DNA from: Terana coerulea
Taxonomy: Eukaryota; Basidiomycota; Agaricomycetes; Polyporales; Phanerochaetaceae
NCBI GenBank assembly: GCA_024811115.1
Contig: JAKOGH010000835.1
Span: forward strand, 62,001-126,000
Direction: 5' to 3'
DNA length: 64,000 bases
The notes under the pieces are model-generated. The model was not told where the DNA came from. It saw nothing but the letters and a program-made list of their open reading frames with translations, and ran no database searches. The translations under genes and the position numbers were made by a program. Position 1 is the first letter of the stretch; every line of letters starts with the position of its first letter. Shown piece by piece: positions 1 to 11,288 of the stretch.

Positions 1-503
1 CGCGGGTTCCCATCATTCGTTGAGCGCTTGTCTTTAAGTTTCTCCAAGCCCTAGAGTAGGGTTGTCACACCCTCGCACAGCTACAGAAGACAGTAAAACA
101 TGACTGTAAAAGAAAACAAGATCAGGTTTATTTGAGCACAGAAACGGTACACATACAGGGGATATCACTACTGTGAGACTGTCTGACTACACTTCAAGCT
201 ACTGCAAGGCGCTACTTGAGCTGTGCGCTTTGAGATTTTGTATCAGCTATCAACACACGAAATCAGCTTGCCAGATACAAATGCCAGCAGTATTTAGCAT
301 GCATTATGCACAGAACTTCCTGACAACACAAGACATGCTGTATCGTTCGCCAACGTGGCGGAGAATGTAGCCTTAGACTAGGGGCGGCTTGTGAGCCAAT
401 AAGACGCTCCCAATAATCAATCGGAGCTCGGAACGCTCGGCATTCTCCTCTGAGGACCGTGAATCCCCGAATTCCGACCTCAACGCCAACGACGACGACC
501 TCA
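1..503. other. no gene seen; upstream region of the MPP-beta gene
   Basis: I see no supportable coding region here. The last part should contain the promoter and 5' untranslated region of the processing peptidase gene that starts at 504. No clear TATA element was found close to that start. Confidence 0.4.
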
Positions 504-2087
504 ATGGTTTCGCGGACACTCTCTACTTCGCTTGCGCGGTCATTGCGCACCGTTGCGCGGCCAACGGTACGTTCACGTATTTTCTTCGAGTGATGGTATA
601 CTCACATGAGATTTACAGCAGTCGGTGCGGCCCTGGAGGTCGTTTGCTACGGCGGTGAACGCACCCATAACCCAGCTCACAACCCTTTCCAATGGTCTCA
701 CTGTCGCGACCGAGGCACACTCTCATGCGCAAACCGCTACTGTCGGTGTGTGGATAGATGCCGGCTCAAGGGCGGAGACCGACAAGACGAACGGAACGGC
801 GCACTTCCTTGAGCACATGGCTTTCAAGGGCACAAACCAGCGCAGCCAGCACGCTTTGGAACTCGAGGTCGAGAACATCGGAGCCCACTTGAATGCATAC
901 ACCTCGCGCGAACAGACCGTGTACTACGCAAAGAGCTTCCGCAAGGACGTCGGCCAGTCTGTGGACATCATCAGCGACATCCTCCAGAACTCCAAGCTAG
1001 AAAAGTCGGCGATTGAGCGGGAGCGCGACGTGATTATCCGGGAGCAGCAGGAGGTTGACAAGCAGATGGAGGAGGTTGTTTTCGACCACTTGCACTCTGT
1101 CGCGTTCCGAGGTACGTCGCGTCGCTTGTGCGGTTCTACCAGCGTCCGTAACCAATTGCGCCAGGCCAACCTCTCGGCCGCACCATCCTTGGGCCCAAGG
1201 AGAACATTCTGTCCATCAACCGGGATGACCTTGCGTCTTACATCAAGACGAACTACACCGCCGACCGCATGGTTTTGGTCGGCACTGGAGGTGTCGACCA
1301 CGGCGAACTCGTGAAGCTTGCTGAGAAGAACTTCTCCACCCTTCCCGTCTCCTCCAACCCCATCCCCTCGGCCGTCTCGCACACGCGAAGACTACCTTCA
1401 CCGGCTCTGAAGTTCGCGTCCGTGATGACAGCATGCCTACCGCACACGTCGCCATCGCAGTTGAGGGTGTCAGCTGGAGCTCACCGGACTACTTCCCTAT
1501 GCTTGTAATGCAGTCCATCTTCGGCAACTGGGACCGCTCCCTCGGTGCTGCTTCCTTGATGTCATCGAAGCTGTCACACATCGTCTCCTCCAACAACCTT
1601 GCGAACAGCTTCATGTCCTTCTCGACCTCATACGCTGACACCGGTCTTTGGGGCATTTACCTGGTCACCGAAAACTTGATGAACATGGACGACTTGGCTC
1701 ACTTCACCCTTAAGGAGTGGACTCGCATGTCCATTGCCCCTACCACCACCGAGGTTGAGCGTGCCAAGAGCCAGCTCAAGGCCAGCCTTCTTCTCACTCT
1801 CGATGGTACCACCGCCATTGCGGAAGATATTGGCCGGCAACTCGTCACCACGGGTCGTCGCATGACCCCTCAGCAAATCGAGAGTGCTGTCGACGCTGTC
1901 TCCGTTTCCGACATCCAGCGGGTTGCGAAGACGTACCTGTGGGACAAGGATGTAGGTGTTTATCTCCTAATGCTCGAGCTCGGTTCGTTGATCACCTTCT
2001 TAGATCGCGCTTGCCGCCGTTGGTCCCATTGATGGCCTGCTCGACTACAACCGCATCCGCTCAGACATGTCGTCGCTCATCTACTAG
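504..2087 (+). CDS. MAS1: mitochondrial processing peptidase beta subunit, one frameshift
   Basis: Matrix metalloprotease subunit that removes targeting presequences from imported mitochondrial proteins. Exons read as 504-566, 619-1111, 1165-1951 and 2004-2087, about 475 aa if the frame is mended. Exon 1 encodes an Arg/Ser-rich amphipathic presequence ([20 protein letters not shown]), which fixes the start. The M16 zinc site HFLEH lies in exon 2 (about residue 70), followed downstream by the conserved [12 protein letters not shown] segment. The C-terminus ends with a typical beta-subunit tail (…[11 protein letters not shown]). The frame slips by one base at the CCCC run 1364-1367: upstream reads SSNPIP, and the next frame continues as [11 protein letters not shown], as expected for the family. 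Because MPP-beta is normally single-copy and essential, a base-calling error is more likely than a dead gene. Family assignment is very secure. Confidence 0.93.
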
Positions 2088-2753
2088 ACGGGGTACGTGG
2101 GTTTGGAAAGCCTCATTTCTGTTGTTGACGCTGATGATTTTGTTCATAGTCGTCGTTATTGTGCATAAAATAGTAGCCGCTGCACATGGTGTCGCGATAG
2201 ACAATATCATTGTGGCCTTTCTAATCATCTGTTATTTCTGTTCTGCTCCATTCAAGGGCCACCGAAGGCAGATATTGTCCAAGGCAAAATCAAGCCCAGT
2301 GTATTTCTATCGTGCACATTCTCAGAACGAATGCTATGCCACTGAACCAATCCCCGTTTCTTCCCGACACCGTTCCTTGCTTACTCAAACAACATCTCAT
2401 TTGGCCTCCATACTCGGTGTTTGCCCGGAAATCTACTGTTTCTGTGCACATACTCGGGGTTAACGGATTTGCAGCGGCCGACGCAACAATCGGCTTGATA
2501 CCCGGAATCCGATTTGACCACCTCCACTATTGCACTGGCAGAGTCTTCCCTGATTTTGCTCGTCGATACAGGCTGACTACGACTTTTCAGGGTCGCAGAC
2601 ATCGAGTGTCGGTCTACGGAATGCTGTGTATCATAGAGCAAGACGGCGGCAATGCGTCCTATAAAGTCACGGTCTGCTCCGAACTTGACCTGGACGTACG
2701 CTTCCACTGCCTCTCACCTTCCACAGCTATTCAAAGTCAGAATCGCGTTCGAG
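2088..2753. other. intergenic, no gene seen
   Basis: Covers the 3' end of the peptidase gene and the upstream region of the P450. No coherent coding frame with splice signals or recognisable protein similarity was found. Confidence 0.35.
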
Positions 2754-4767
2754 ATGTCCACCGGCGTACATGAGTATGGTACACTAACGACGTTAGCCAC
2801 CGTGGTCGCTTTCGGCTTCGCACTTCTACAAGCTCTGCGTTATTTTCGCAAAGCTACTGGAGAAAAGCTTCATGGCAAGCTTCCACTGGGACCAACTGGG
2901 GTTCCAATACTAGGTGAGCAGATTCCGCATTGTTTCTCAACGTCAACTCCAATAGAATGGTTTGCAGGCTCCCTCCCGTTCCTAATCAGGTATCCCGAAT
3001 TGACCTTGCACCGATGGGCAAAGCAGTTCGGGCCCTTGTACTCGATGTGGCTTGGGAATCGGCTCTTCGTTGTCGTCTCCGACCCACAGATTGTAGAAGA
3101 TCTGGTCATTGCGAACGCCTCCGCATTTTCGTCGCGCAAGGAGATGTTCATGAAGTCCCAAATCATCTTCACCCGCCGTATTATCACCGCCACCCCATGC
3201 GACGACAATGGGTAACGTCATCGCGCCGTGACACGCCTATTCATAGCTGATAGTAGCCTTCATTCAGAAGCAAGCATCGCCGGCTGGCGTCGCAGTTCTT
3301 GAATACGAAGGCCGTGTCTAACTATGTTCCCGGCTTGGAACTGGAAGCGTACGAAATGCTGAGGGACTTGTACGTTGGTGGAAAGGCGGGCCAGGTCCCG
3401 ATGAACTTGCAGCTACACATTGGGCGCACATCACTGAACAATATCCTCACTATCGCCTTCGGCCTTCGCACCGACAACATCGACCATCCGCTGGTCGCGC
3501 AATGGCTGCGGTACTGCGGGGAGTTCATGTATGTATTTCTTTTCTATCAGACGAACGCTGGTATTCACGTTGATGTAGACACTGCACTGATCCAGTGTCC
3601 AACATTGTCGAATTTGTACCGTTCTTGAGGATGTTCCCGGCTTGGACTACGAACAACCGCTGCAAGCGGCTACACCAGGACCTGGTCAACACATGCAACG
3701 CCCTGATTAACGATGTCGACCGGCGCATGAAAGCGGGAGAGGAAGTTCCCGACTGCTTGGCCAAGTTCCTACTCTCGGTGAAAGAGGAAGAGAAAGATCG
3801 ACGACCTGGACATTATTTTCATCTGCTGTGCATTTATGATTGGCGGCATCGAGACTGTAAGTTTAAGGTGGTGACGCTTAGTGGTGAGCTAATCTACTTG
3901 TAGACTGCCTCCGTGAAGCAGTGGTTTGCCACCCACATTCCTGCCTTCCCTCAGATGCAGTTGCGGGCACAAGCTGAACTCGACCGTGTGGTTGGTCGCG
4001 ATCGTCTGCCGACACCAGCGGACGAGAGGAACCTCCCATATGTTCGGGCTATTATCAAGGTGAATAATGTCGGTTTTCTTTTGTCTTGCCCGACGCTGAA
4101 GAGATATCCAGGAAATTGAGCGTGTATACAACCCCTTCAGGCTGGGTGCCTCCCACCGTAGCACTGAGGATGTCACATATCGCGGACAGCTCATCCCGAA
4201 AAACACATTGGTGATCATCAACACCGTAAGCGTGACTCGTAGCAAAACCACCAAGGTCTAGACTGACTATGTTCGTTTGGCATTAGGACGCTATGCATAG
4301 CGATTCTACGAGACATTCGGAGCCCGAAATATTCAACGTAAGTCCTGTTTGGCACCTAAAGACCGCCGACTGAGTGCATGACCTTCCTTCAGCACAATTG
4401 CTACCTTGGCGACCGTGACTCAGGTTCCAACTCTGCAAACCTTGCGGAACCATACCAACGCGACCACTCGGTGTTCGGGGCTGGGTGAGTCTGGAAACCA
4501 TTATTCCACGAGGGTTGATGCTCATGACATGCACAGGCGTCGCATTTGTCCAGGCATCCCTCTGGCTGAACAGGAAGTCTTCCTTGCAGTCGCAGGGCTT
4601 CTCTGGGCGTTCAACATGCAGCAACTTCCCGAGGAGCCCATTCCTTGAAGGATTACGATAGTCTTTCCGGCCGCTCACCTGTGCCATTCCGCATTAAAAT
4701 GACACCTCGCGACGGACGTGTAGCCCAGGTATTATGCCTTGCACCTACAGCATCCATAGAACTATAG
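2754..4767 (+). CDS. cytochrome P450 monooxygenase, two frameshifts
   Basis: Membrane-anchored heme monooxygenase of unknown substrate. The N-terminus has an ER anchor (LATVVAFGFALLQALRYF) and a proline-rich hinge (KLPLGPTGVPILG), both supporting the start at 2754. Exon 1 ends at 2913 and exon 2 begins at 2968. The I-helix motif reads GGIET, the K-helix ExxR is EIER just after an intron near 4110, and the heme loop FGAGRRICPGI is split by an intron near 4480-4535. Two homopolymer slips break the frame: one extra A at 3793-3795 (EEK then IDDLDIIF) and one missing T at 4645-4646 (EEPIP then LKDYDSLSGRSPVPF). The C-helix WxxxR tryptophan is not visible at the splice near 3211, and one junction near 3530-3600 does not resolve cleanly. 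Likely a basidiomycete clan such as CYP5037/CYP620, but I cannot name the family. Confidence 0.85.
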
Positions 4768-5343
4768 AGGTGTTCTAATCACAGGGTATTTTGGGTATAT
4801 AATCTAAATTAAGACCGTACCATCTCAGGCCTCAGTAACGATGCAGCATGTTGCGAATCCAGCGTACACGGCGCCGACTATCTCGGTAAAGAGAACGTGC
4901 TATGTCATAGTGAATAGTTCAAACAAGTCGACGCGGGGGTACAAAGTTCATCGTCTTTTTCAGCGCACGACGCTGGCCGCTTGGGTATTGCGTGGCCCCG
5001 GCACAGTTTCTTTCTGGTCAAATCCTCTCCAGAGGCCAGGGCGGGTGGTGTCGTTTGCACATGAACCGATCAGTGGGTAATGAGTACGTCTCCAAATACT
5101 TGCGAATATTAGCAAATAACGACAGGCGTATCACACGGTTCGCTGAAACGTACGCAAAGCTATCATCCGTACTCGCCAGACCAATCGTTCGCTCGCACCT
5201 TCCCGCTACTACCCTCCGACCACAGGGTAAGGTATTTCTGAGAAGACATAAACTGTGCTGGTCACTGCACGGTATCGCCAAGTTGCAGCAATTTATCCAC
5301 TTCGGCGGGGCAAGACCAAGTCGGAGTACTGAGCGCATCACAG
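4768..5343. other. intergenic between convergent genes, nothing seen
   Basis: Lies between the 3' ends of the P450 (+) and the F-box-like gene (-). No coding signal recognised. Confidence 0.35.
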
Positions 5344-6693
5344 TCAACGGCGGCGAAGATGACATGACGATAGCACAGACCTTGATTCAGTAAATTTGAG
5401 TACCCCGCGGCGTACCAGGTCCGGCAACCTCATGTTCAACAATTCCCGGAAAGATTGCCTTTGCAGCTCTTTGATTGGTGCAAGGTCGATGCCCAGCACG
5501 CGAAGCTTAGACAACGACAAGACTGCCTCCTGTATGGTCTGCCATCTCCACGCAGAGTGGTTGACGTCGTCGCACAGCTCAGACGGAGCTTGAATAATGA
5601 AGACCGAAATCCCAACCCTTTGGTTCTTCACGGCTGTGAGAACCTCCAAGATCTCTTCGTCATACCGCCACGTAGGTCCGATTTGCATTAGTTGGAGGTT
5701 TGGGCACAGGTGTAGTTCAATGTCTTCCCAAGCTGCTTCGTTATTAATCAAGTGTCCGAAGAGGGAGATGTAGGAGGACTCACGTGGGTGTCCGAGAGGA
5801 ATAGAGACTCCGAGAGCTTTGAGACTCTGCTGCGTTTTGAGAAGTACTCGATTCATTGCCGAAAAGTCAAGGCTATACCAGTACAGATATTTGAGCATTC
5901 CGGGAGCGACTACGTTGAGAAGGTCGACGGCGGCGGATTCCGGAAGAGATTCCGCTCCCATGAGTTGAAGTTGATCAACGACTATTCGAGGATACGCGGC
6001 CGAATGAGGTCCCAATGGGAGGCGACTACGAAGAGGGTGATACGAGCGGACATCCAGCGTGCCAATATGCCGAAAGAGCTTCAAGAAATCTAGCAGAAGA
6101 AATCCAGCGACATCGAGCATCCAATACGTGTTGACGGGAGCGGAGCCTATCCGAACGCGGTTCGCAAGGGGACGAACATCATCACTGAGATCCTTGGTGT
6201 CGATGCCCTCAGCAACTAAGATTTGTTTGTCGGGTTGGCCTTGCCTGTATGTGGTCCAAACGCTCACCGCGCGAATACCGGAGAGCCTTTCCAGAATGCC
6301 ACCGAACGCGGATTCGTGGAAGCAAGGCCAAGCCACGCGGAGCGTCCGTACCACCCCGCAGACCTCCGGCAATCTCTCCAGCAGGGCTGTAAACTGCTGT
6401 ATGCTCCTGGCACAGCTTCTCATCGAGCCAGTCCTTGAAAATCTGCCCACCACCAGATGAGCGTACAGACGAGTAAAGGCAGAGGTATGCCACGAGCGTT
6501 GTACGCGAGCGCACGATGCCAGAGTTCTGTGGTCTTTTGCTAACGGGTCGAAGATCTTCTCTAGTAGCTCGGCTGGCAGGTGAACGGCTTCCCTGACATG
6601 GAGTTGTGCATAAGTTTCCGCAAATATTTCTGGTGAAAGGTGCTGCATGAAGTCGATGGGTGGATACATTGGAAGACGGTGGTCGGTAATCAT
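5344..6693 (-). CDS. F-box-like domain protein
   Basis: Predicted adaptor of the type that links substrates to SCF ubiquitin ligases. The reading frame is open without introns for about 449 aa. Near the N-terminus (about residues 25-70) is an F-box-like segment containing HLPAELLEKIFDPLAKDHR followed by LASCARVQRSWHTSAFTRLY, the usual layout of the expanded Agaricomycete F-box-like family. The rest is leucine-rich with no obvious repeat (for example LRVAWPCF, LKALGVSIPL), as is common in these proteins. The start at 6693 (MITDHRLPMYPP) is preferred because the F-box follows shortly after; an in-frame Met at 6804 would add an untypical 37-residue extension. Substrate unknown; members of this family evolve fast and often lack orthologs. 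Confidence 0.75.
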   Translation of the reverse strand: MITDHRLPMYPPIDFMQHLSPEIFAETYAQLHVREAVHLPAELLEKIFDPLAKDHRTLASCARVQRSWHTSAFTRLYAHLVVGRFSRTGSMRSCARSIQQFTALLERLPEVCGVVRTLRVAWPCFHESAFGGILERLSGIRAVSVWTTYRQGQPDKQILVAEGIDTKDLSDDVRPLANRVRIGSAPVNTYWMLDVAGFLLLDFLKLFRHIGTLDVRSYHPLRSRLPLGPHSAAYPRIVVDQLQLMGAESLPESAAVDLLNVVAPGMLKYLYWYSLDFSAMNRVLLKTQQSLKALGVSIPLGHPRESSYISLFGHLINNEAAWEDIELHLCPNLQLMQIGPTWRYDEEILEVLTAVKNQRVGISVFIIQAPSELCDDVNHSAWRWQTIQEAVLSLSKLRVLGIDLAPIKELQRQSFRELLNMRLPDLVRRGVLKFTESRSVLSSCHLRRR

Positions 6694-7600
6694 GGTGGTC
6701 GGCTGAGCTGGTGAGACCAAGTTCCAAGCGCCACCCGCCTGGCGCTTTACTTGTGATGGCGCATCAACCCGCCCGTTTCTACACGTGTAAAATCCCGCCT
6801 CCACTGCGGCGCCTTCAGGTTATTTTCTGAACTTACGAGTTCATTATACACATTTTCCAACGTCATGGCTGCATCTTATTTGGTAGGTCTTCAAATTATC
6901 GTATCTTGAGAGCTAGCTAACATTTCGCGCTTTGTAGTGCGAGTACCGTCGTGTTGGTGCTATGGCGAGACTTCCAAATTGGACCCCGTGCCCAGTGCCT
7001 ACATCGACTCATAAGTAGACTTTGCTGCCCGTGGTGGCGCTCTCCGGGCTGGAGCGTATAGCTGTGTAAACTTTGACTTGTATTCAGTGGTGGCTGGGGC
7101 ATGCGCAGTGCGCTCGACCGTAGGAAACGAAGCCTCGCATCATCATCAAACGGTCTCCACCATGGATAAGTTTTCTACTCACTTTACGCCATGCGCAACT
7201 TACACTGATACCACGCCAGATGTGCCATGGTCACACTGGACTGTCAACCATTGAGAAGTCTCGGCCAGTAAGTTCGGCCCATGAGGCTTGTGCTTGCTTC
7301 GAGGCTGTAGGCTCTCACCAACTCAAAAGCCCTCTCGTAACAGCATCTGCGCCAAGTGATAGAACAGTCAAAGCCCACCGTCATGCACGCCCTTCAAAGT
7401 TTCAACGTAATGGGCATCTACTCCACCGTCACTTAGGTATAACCGTGGCCCTATGTCCCTTTTCCGATCGTAACTGTGGCAGCTCCCCCGCCTTTTCCCG
7501 CCCACCATCTAAAGTCATCGTGAATTTGGAACAAAAATAGTTTCCGCTCATACCGACCAGTAAAAATATCTTGCAAATTCTTAGCAGGGGCTCTGGAAGC
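6694..7600. other. divergent intergenic region, nothing recognised
   Basis: Separates the F-box-like gene (-) from DUF6533 paralog A (+). It should contain both promoters. Short open frames here have no recognisable content. Confidence 0.35.
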
Positions 7601-9429
7601 ATGCCTCCACCATTTCTCGATGACGCTACGCAAACGTAAGTGTACTTCGTGCTATGACTCGATCTTGCATGGAAGCTGAATGGCTTTGCGTTTTAGCCTT
7701 GCCACCACTGTGAATGCCCCTGTCGATAAGGCTGTTAGCTTTCTCTGATTCATTTATGCAGTACATGGGCTTCGTCAGCTATTCAATAATGATCTGGGAT
7801 ATTGCTATAACGTTCGAAAACGAGGTAAGCTTAAGGCTGCTATACCTGCGTGGCTTGTTTGCAGCGGCGGCTTATCTCATCTTCTGAGTATAGGTGGAAT
7901 TTGTATGGAAAGCAAAGAAGGGTCTCTGTGAGTGCCCTTACCCTTATGCATTTGGCACCAGCTCATCAAGTCAAATTGACTTCTAGTCCTATACCTGTTC
8001 CTTATAGTACGTTCTATACACACTAGCAGAAAGAGAGTCAACCGTCTGACATGTTTTCAGAACCGCTACCTCATCCCTCTTGGCTTCATCGTCAATCTAT
8101 GTGGTACGTTCAGCCGTTCTAACCTCATATTCCCAGGCACTCAACAGAAGTAGCCTACCTGTCGCCTGCTTGGACACCTGAGGTAAGCATCGTTCCACAA
8201 CCCGAGATACATTCGGTACTGACACAACGGTATTCGATATTAGCTGTCCGTCTAATATTTCGTCTTCACATTTACTGTTGACTAAGTGGTCGCTACTCCA
8301 GATGCCATCACTTCGTCCGTTACGAAGGCAGCATGAGCACGATTGGCGTCAACATCGCCAACTTCATGATGCTTATGAGGTTAGCTAACCTCGTGAATGA
8401 AAGTTGACCTTGCGGAGCTGACTACTCATGCGCAGGGTTTCCGCGTTGTACCCGAAGAATTCGTTTATAGTAGCCGCCTTGGTCGTGATATGCTGCGCTA
8501 AAGCCGGGGTGGACTCCTGGCTCATGACGTTCGGTATTGGTGCGTTCGTCCAGTGATTCATTGCGGCATCTTACATAGTGATATTGCCGATTTTAGCTGT
8601 CCCTCATAATCCGGGGATTCACGGTGTGTCGGAGATGTTCTCTCTATGTTAGTGTGAGCTCAATGTTTCTTCGTTTCACTTTTCAGCCTGCACGATGATC
8701 TACCAAGGCCTGTGAGTGCTCTCTAGCAAAGACCCCGTTCATCCCACTTATGCAAGAGTCTCCCCAGGTCGCACCACTTTGCATCAGTTTTTGCGTGGGG
8801 CAACGCAGTGTATGACCCATTTGTCCTTATTCTCGTCTTCTACCGCACAGTTGGTCCGGTCCGTGACGGCATGGCCGGTAATGTGCACAAGACGTTCCTA
8901 CGTGACGGCATTTTGTATTACGCGTGAGTTCTTCACCGGCTTGATACAAATTCGATGCTGATATAGAACACAGCGTGATGTTAACTGCTAACGTCTTGCT
9001 CACTATCTTCATGGTTGCTACGCCGGCCGGCATTGAGAACATCATGGCGCAGCAAGTTCTTTTCCATCATGGCTAATGGTTGAGCTTCACTCATTATTTT
9101 TGCCTTGCTTCTAGATTTGTATTAAAGTGAGTCGTTATAGCAATCTTTCCTTGTCGCCCCGCTGATCATGCTTCCCAAGTCTCATAGTGGTGATGATGTC
9201 GCGAATCACCTTGAATCTCAGAAAGCAAGCCCGGGTAGTCCTTATTAGCGGCGATGAACTCAAGACTGACACCAACAAGTCCGAATCTCCGCTCCCCTCT
9301 CCCATGCGGTTCGCTCGTCGGCTCACAGGGCTGCCACCCTCCAACACACCAGAGGAGATTGAAGAGCCGAAGGCAGGACCCTCCACACAGCATTGCGAGA
9401 CGTACGTGGGGTCAAACACTGATGTATAA
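7601..9429 (+). CDS. DUF6533 family membrane protein, paralog A
   Basis: Multi-helix membrane protein of unknown function from a family expanded in Agaricomycetes. Start MPPPFLDDATQT at 7601, then a 13-nt exon (7697-7709), then the diagnostic DUF6533 segment YMGFVSYSIMIWDIAITF-ENE / VEFVWKAKKGL and NRYLIPLGFIVNLC. Later helices include MLMRVSALYPKNSFIVAAL and a WGNAVYDPFVLILVFYRTVG helix. The loop RDGILYYAV and the tail VMMSRITLNLRKQAR are shared with the other copies. More than ten short introns are needed and every junction keeps frame, so the gene appears intact. Two junctions are unusual: a 2-nt exon (8244-8245) and a GC donor after the codon for AQ near 9050. It is the most diverged of the four local paralogs, with a shorter C-terminal tail. 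Ligand and partner unknown. Confidence 0.8.
7697..7709 (+). other. 13-nt micro-exon of DUF6533 paralog A
   Basis: Flanked by TTTAG upstream and GTGAAT downstream. It completes a Thr codon and adds LATT before the first conserved helix. The same 13-nt size occurs in all four paralogs. Confidence 0.65.
8244..8245 (+). other. apparent 2-nt micro-exon of DUF6533 paralog A
   Basis: The bases CT sit between an acceptor (ATATTAG) and a donor-like GTCCGT. Two bases are needed here to join …SPAWTPE to CHHFVRYEG in frame. Copies B, C and D have AG at the same place. Weakest of the four instances, since both the exon bases and donor are less canonical. Confidence 0.45.
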
Positions 9430-11130
9430 TATGTCCATGATATCTGTTTGACATTCTAACATCCAAATCGTTCGCTGAGGGCGTAGAGGCAGGCCATCAA
9501 TTCCCGGCAAAGTTCTTCGAGATACATCAACGCTTTTGTTTCCTAGCCATTGAGCCTTTTCCCTCTCATAAGAATTTTTGCTGTCGTTCCAGTCTGCGGC
9601 GCTCACATGTTGTTTTGGGTGACTGGGTGCTGCTCGGATTTTCACTAGGTGATAGCGGAGATTCCGGAGCCCATCAGTTGGCACTATACAATCTAGCCCC
9701 GTGCCGCTGCATAACGGAAAGCAGACCTCTTCCCTGCCCTGCTTTTGTACCTCGCTACTCATCCCTCGTCCGAATAAGCGAGTCTGACTCGCACCGCTCC
9801 ACTCCTCCTGCTCATTCTTTTGGTCATGCGCCTGAGGCGTGTTGGTCACCTGGCGCTCCCCACTCTGTTGTATTGGTCCATCGTTCTCAGCCGATTAAGT
9901 TACCAGCAAGGCCAAAGCTCGTACACAAGGCTCGCTCGTCTTTTTGATCCGCAACGCCACGGGCAAATCTTGCTTATGCGAGAGACCAAGCAAATATCCC
10001 TCAAGGCTCACGGATGTCATGGGGCTGGCTACTTTACAGTGAAAAGTGGGCTGTCTTCTAGGTGATCTGTGGCAGTCTGCTGGCCACTTTCAGCGGCGCG
10101 TGATAAGTGCTACTAGTACTACATTCGTCCTGACGCACCAACTCGGTCAATTTAGCAGGTAAAAAACACTATTAATACTATCCGCAGTCTGCTATGCTGA
10201 ATTTTAAATGCTTTGAGTTCGGTCTACGGTGGGTAAAACGTTGAAATTGAACGCAGTCTACTGGAGGTCAAATTTGAACCTGCACACTTGCCTTTTCCAG
10301 TTGTCCTCTTGCCGCTCGCGTGGGTACCACGTGGACTCAAACGCGACCCACGCCGCTGGGTAGAGCTTTCTCTGCATCACTTGTCGAGTTCCAACGCACT
10401 TCGAATTCTCTTCTCATGAACCCATGGTGATACAGTTGTCTCATTCATGTCTTTGTATATATTGCTGAACTATGGTGCAGGCTTCTATATCAGTCACAGG
10501 CGGAGCTTGAGGTCGTTGACAGCAAACTGCTCTCATACCAGCCAAGCCTTTGTCGACGTTTAGCAGTTTGAGTAGATCTTACCGGGCAATGAAGAGTGGT
10601 GTGTACAGCCAGTCATAGATACGCCTTGAGAGCGCTCTTACACTCCCTTTTCAGCGGAGATTGCTATCTGGGTTTCAAATTTACGGTGGCACCTCAGAAT
10701 CAGGGGCACAACCCGGAACCGTCACATTTTACCGCGGAGCCCTGTTGCAGTAGGGTAGTTACGTATAGACGGGATGCCTCACAATGCTGCCAGTGAGGAG
10801 CGGTAAGCTCGGAATCGGCCGACCGCGGCGCTCTCGGGCGAATGAATCTAAACCGTCTCCGCTCGTGCCGGGAGGTTTTCCGTAATTCCCTGTTGCATCT
10901 GTCCAAGTGAGTTTGTTGTCGCTCTGCTTGCCCCTCACCCTCTGATTTGCCAAATCCGATCTGACAGGAAGCTGGGCTGCCGAATCCTGAAAAGGTCCAT
11001 CTAAGTACATCGCTCAAATTTAGAGCTATTCGTGTTCAATAAGCTGTGCTTCGCCCACACCAAGGCATCGCTCTATGCCTCACAGAGCAAACTCTCTCCT
11101 TGGGCGGCCCAAGCCACTGGTTCAAACGAC
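9430..11130. other. intergenic, no gene recognised
   Basis: About 1.7 kb with no convincing coding region on either strand. Three copies of a GCAGTCTGCT-like decamer occur at 10072-10081, 10184-10193 and 10253-10262 (the last GCAGTCTACT). From about 10740 the sequence begins to resemble the region upstream of DUF6533 paralog C, so it is the left part of the tandem duplication unit. Confidence 0.4.
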
Positions 11131-11136
11131 TATAAG
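11131..11136 (+). promoter_or_regulatory. TATA-like element of DUF6533 gene B
   Basis: TATAAG within GACTATAAGACC, about 158 nt upstream of the start codon. The same GACTATAAGRCC block is kept upstream of paralog C, which supports function. Confidence 0.5.
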
Positions 11137-11288
11137 ACCTCTATACCCACAACATACGGCATACATGGTTTTTTGACTCGGACTTTGACCCTCCGCTTAG
11201 TCCCTGCCCTTTCGATCCGTTCATCCCGAGTTGCTTTATTTGAGATCATCCTGGCTGTAAGATGCTGAAACTTGAATGGAGTGGAGCT

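Noticed and set aside
9412..9849. 145-residue minus-strand frame downstream of DUF6533 paralog A
   Set aside because: Composition looks random and nothing is shared with the known families here.
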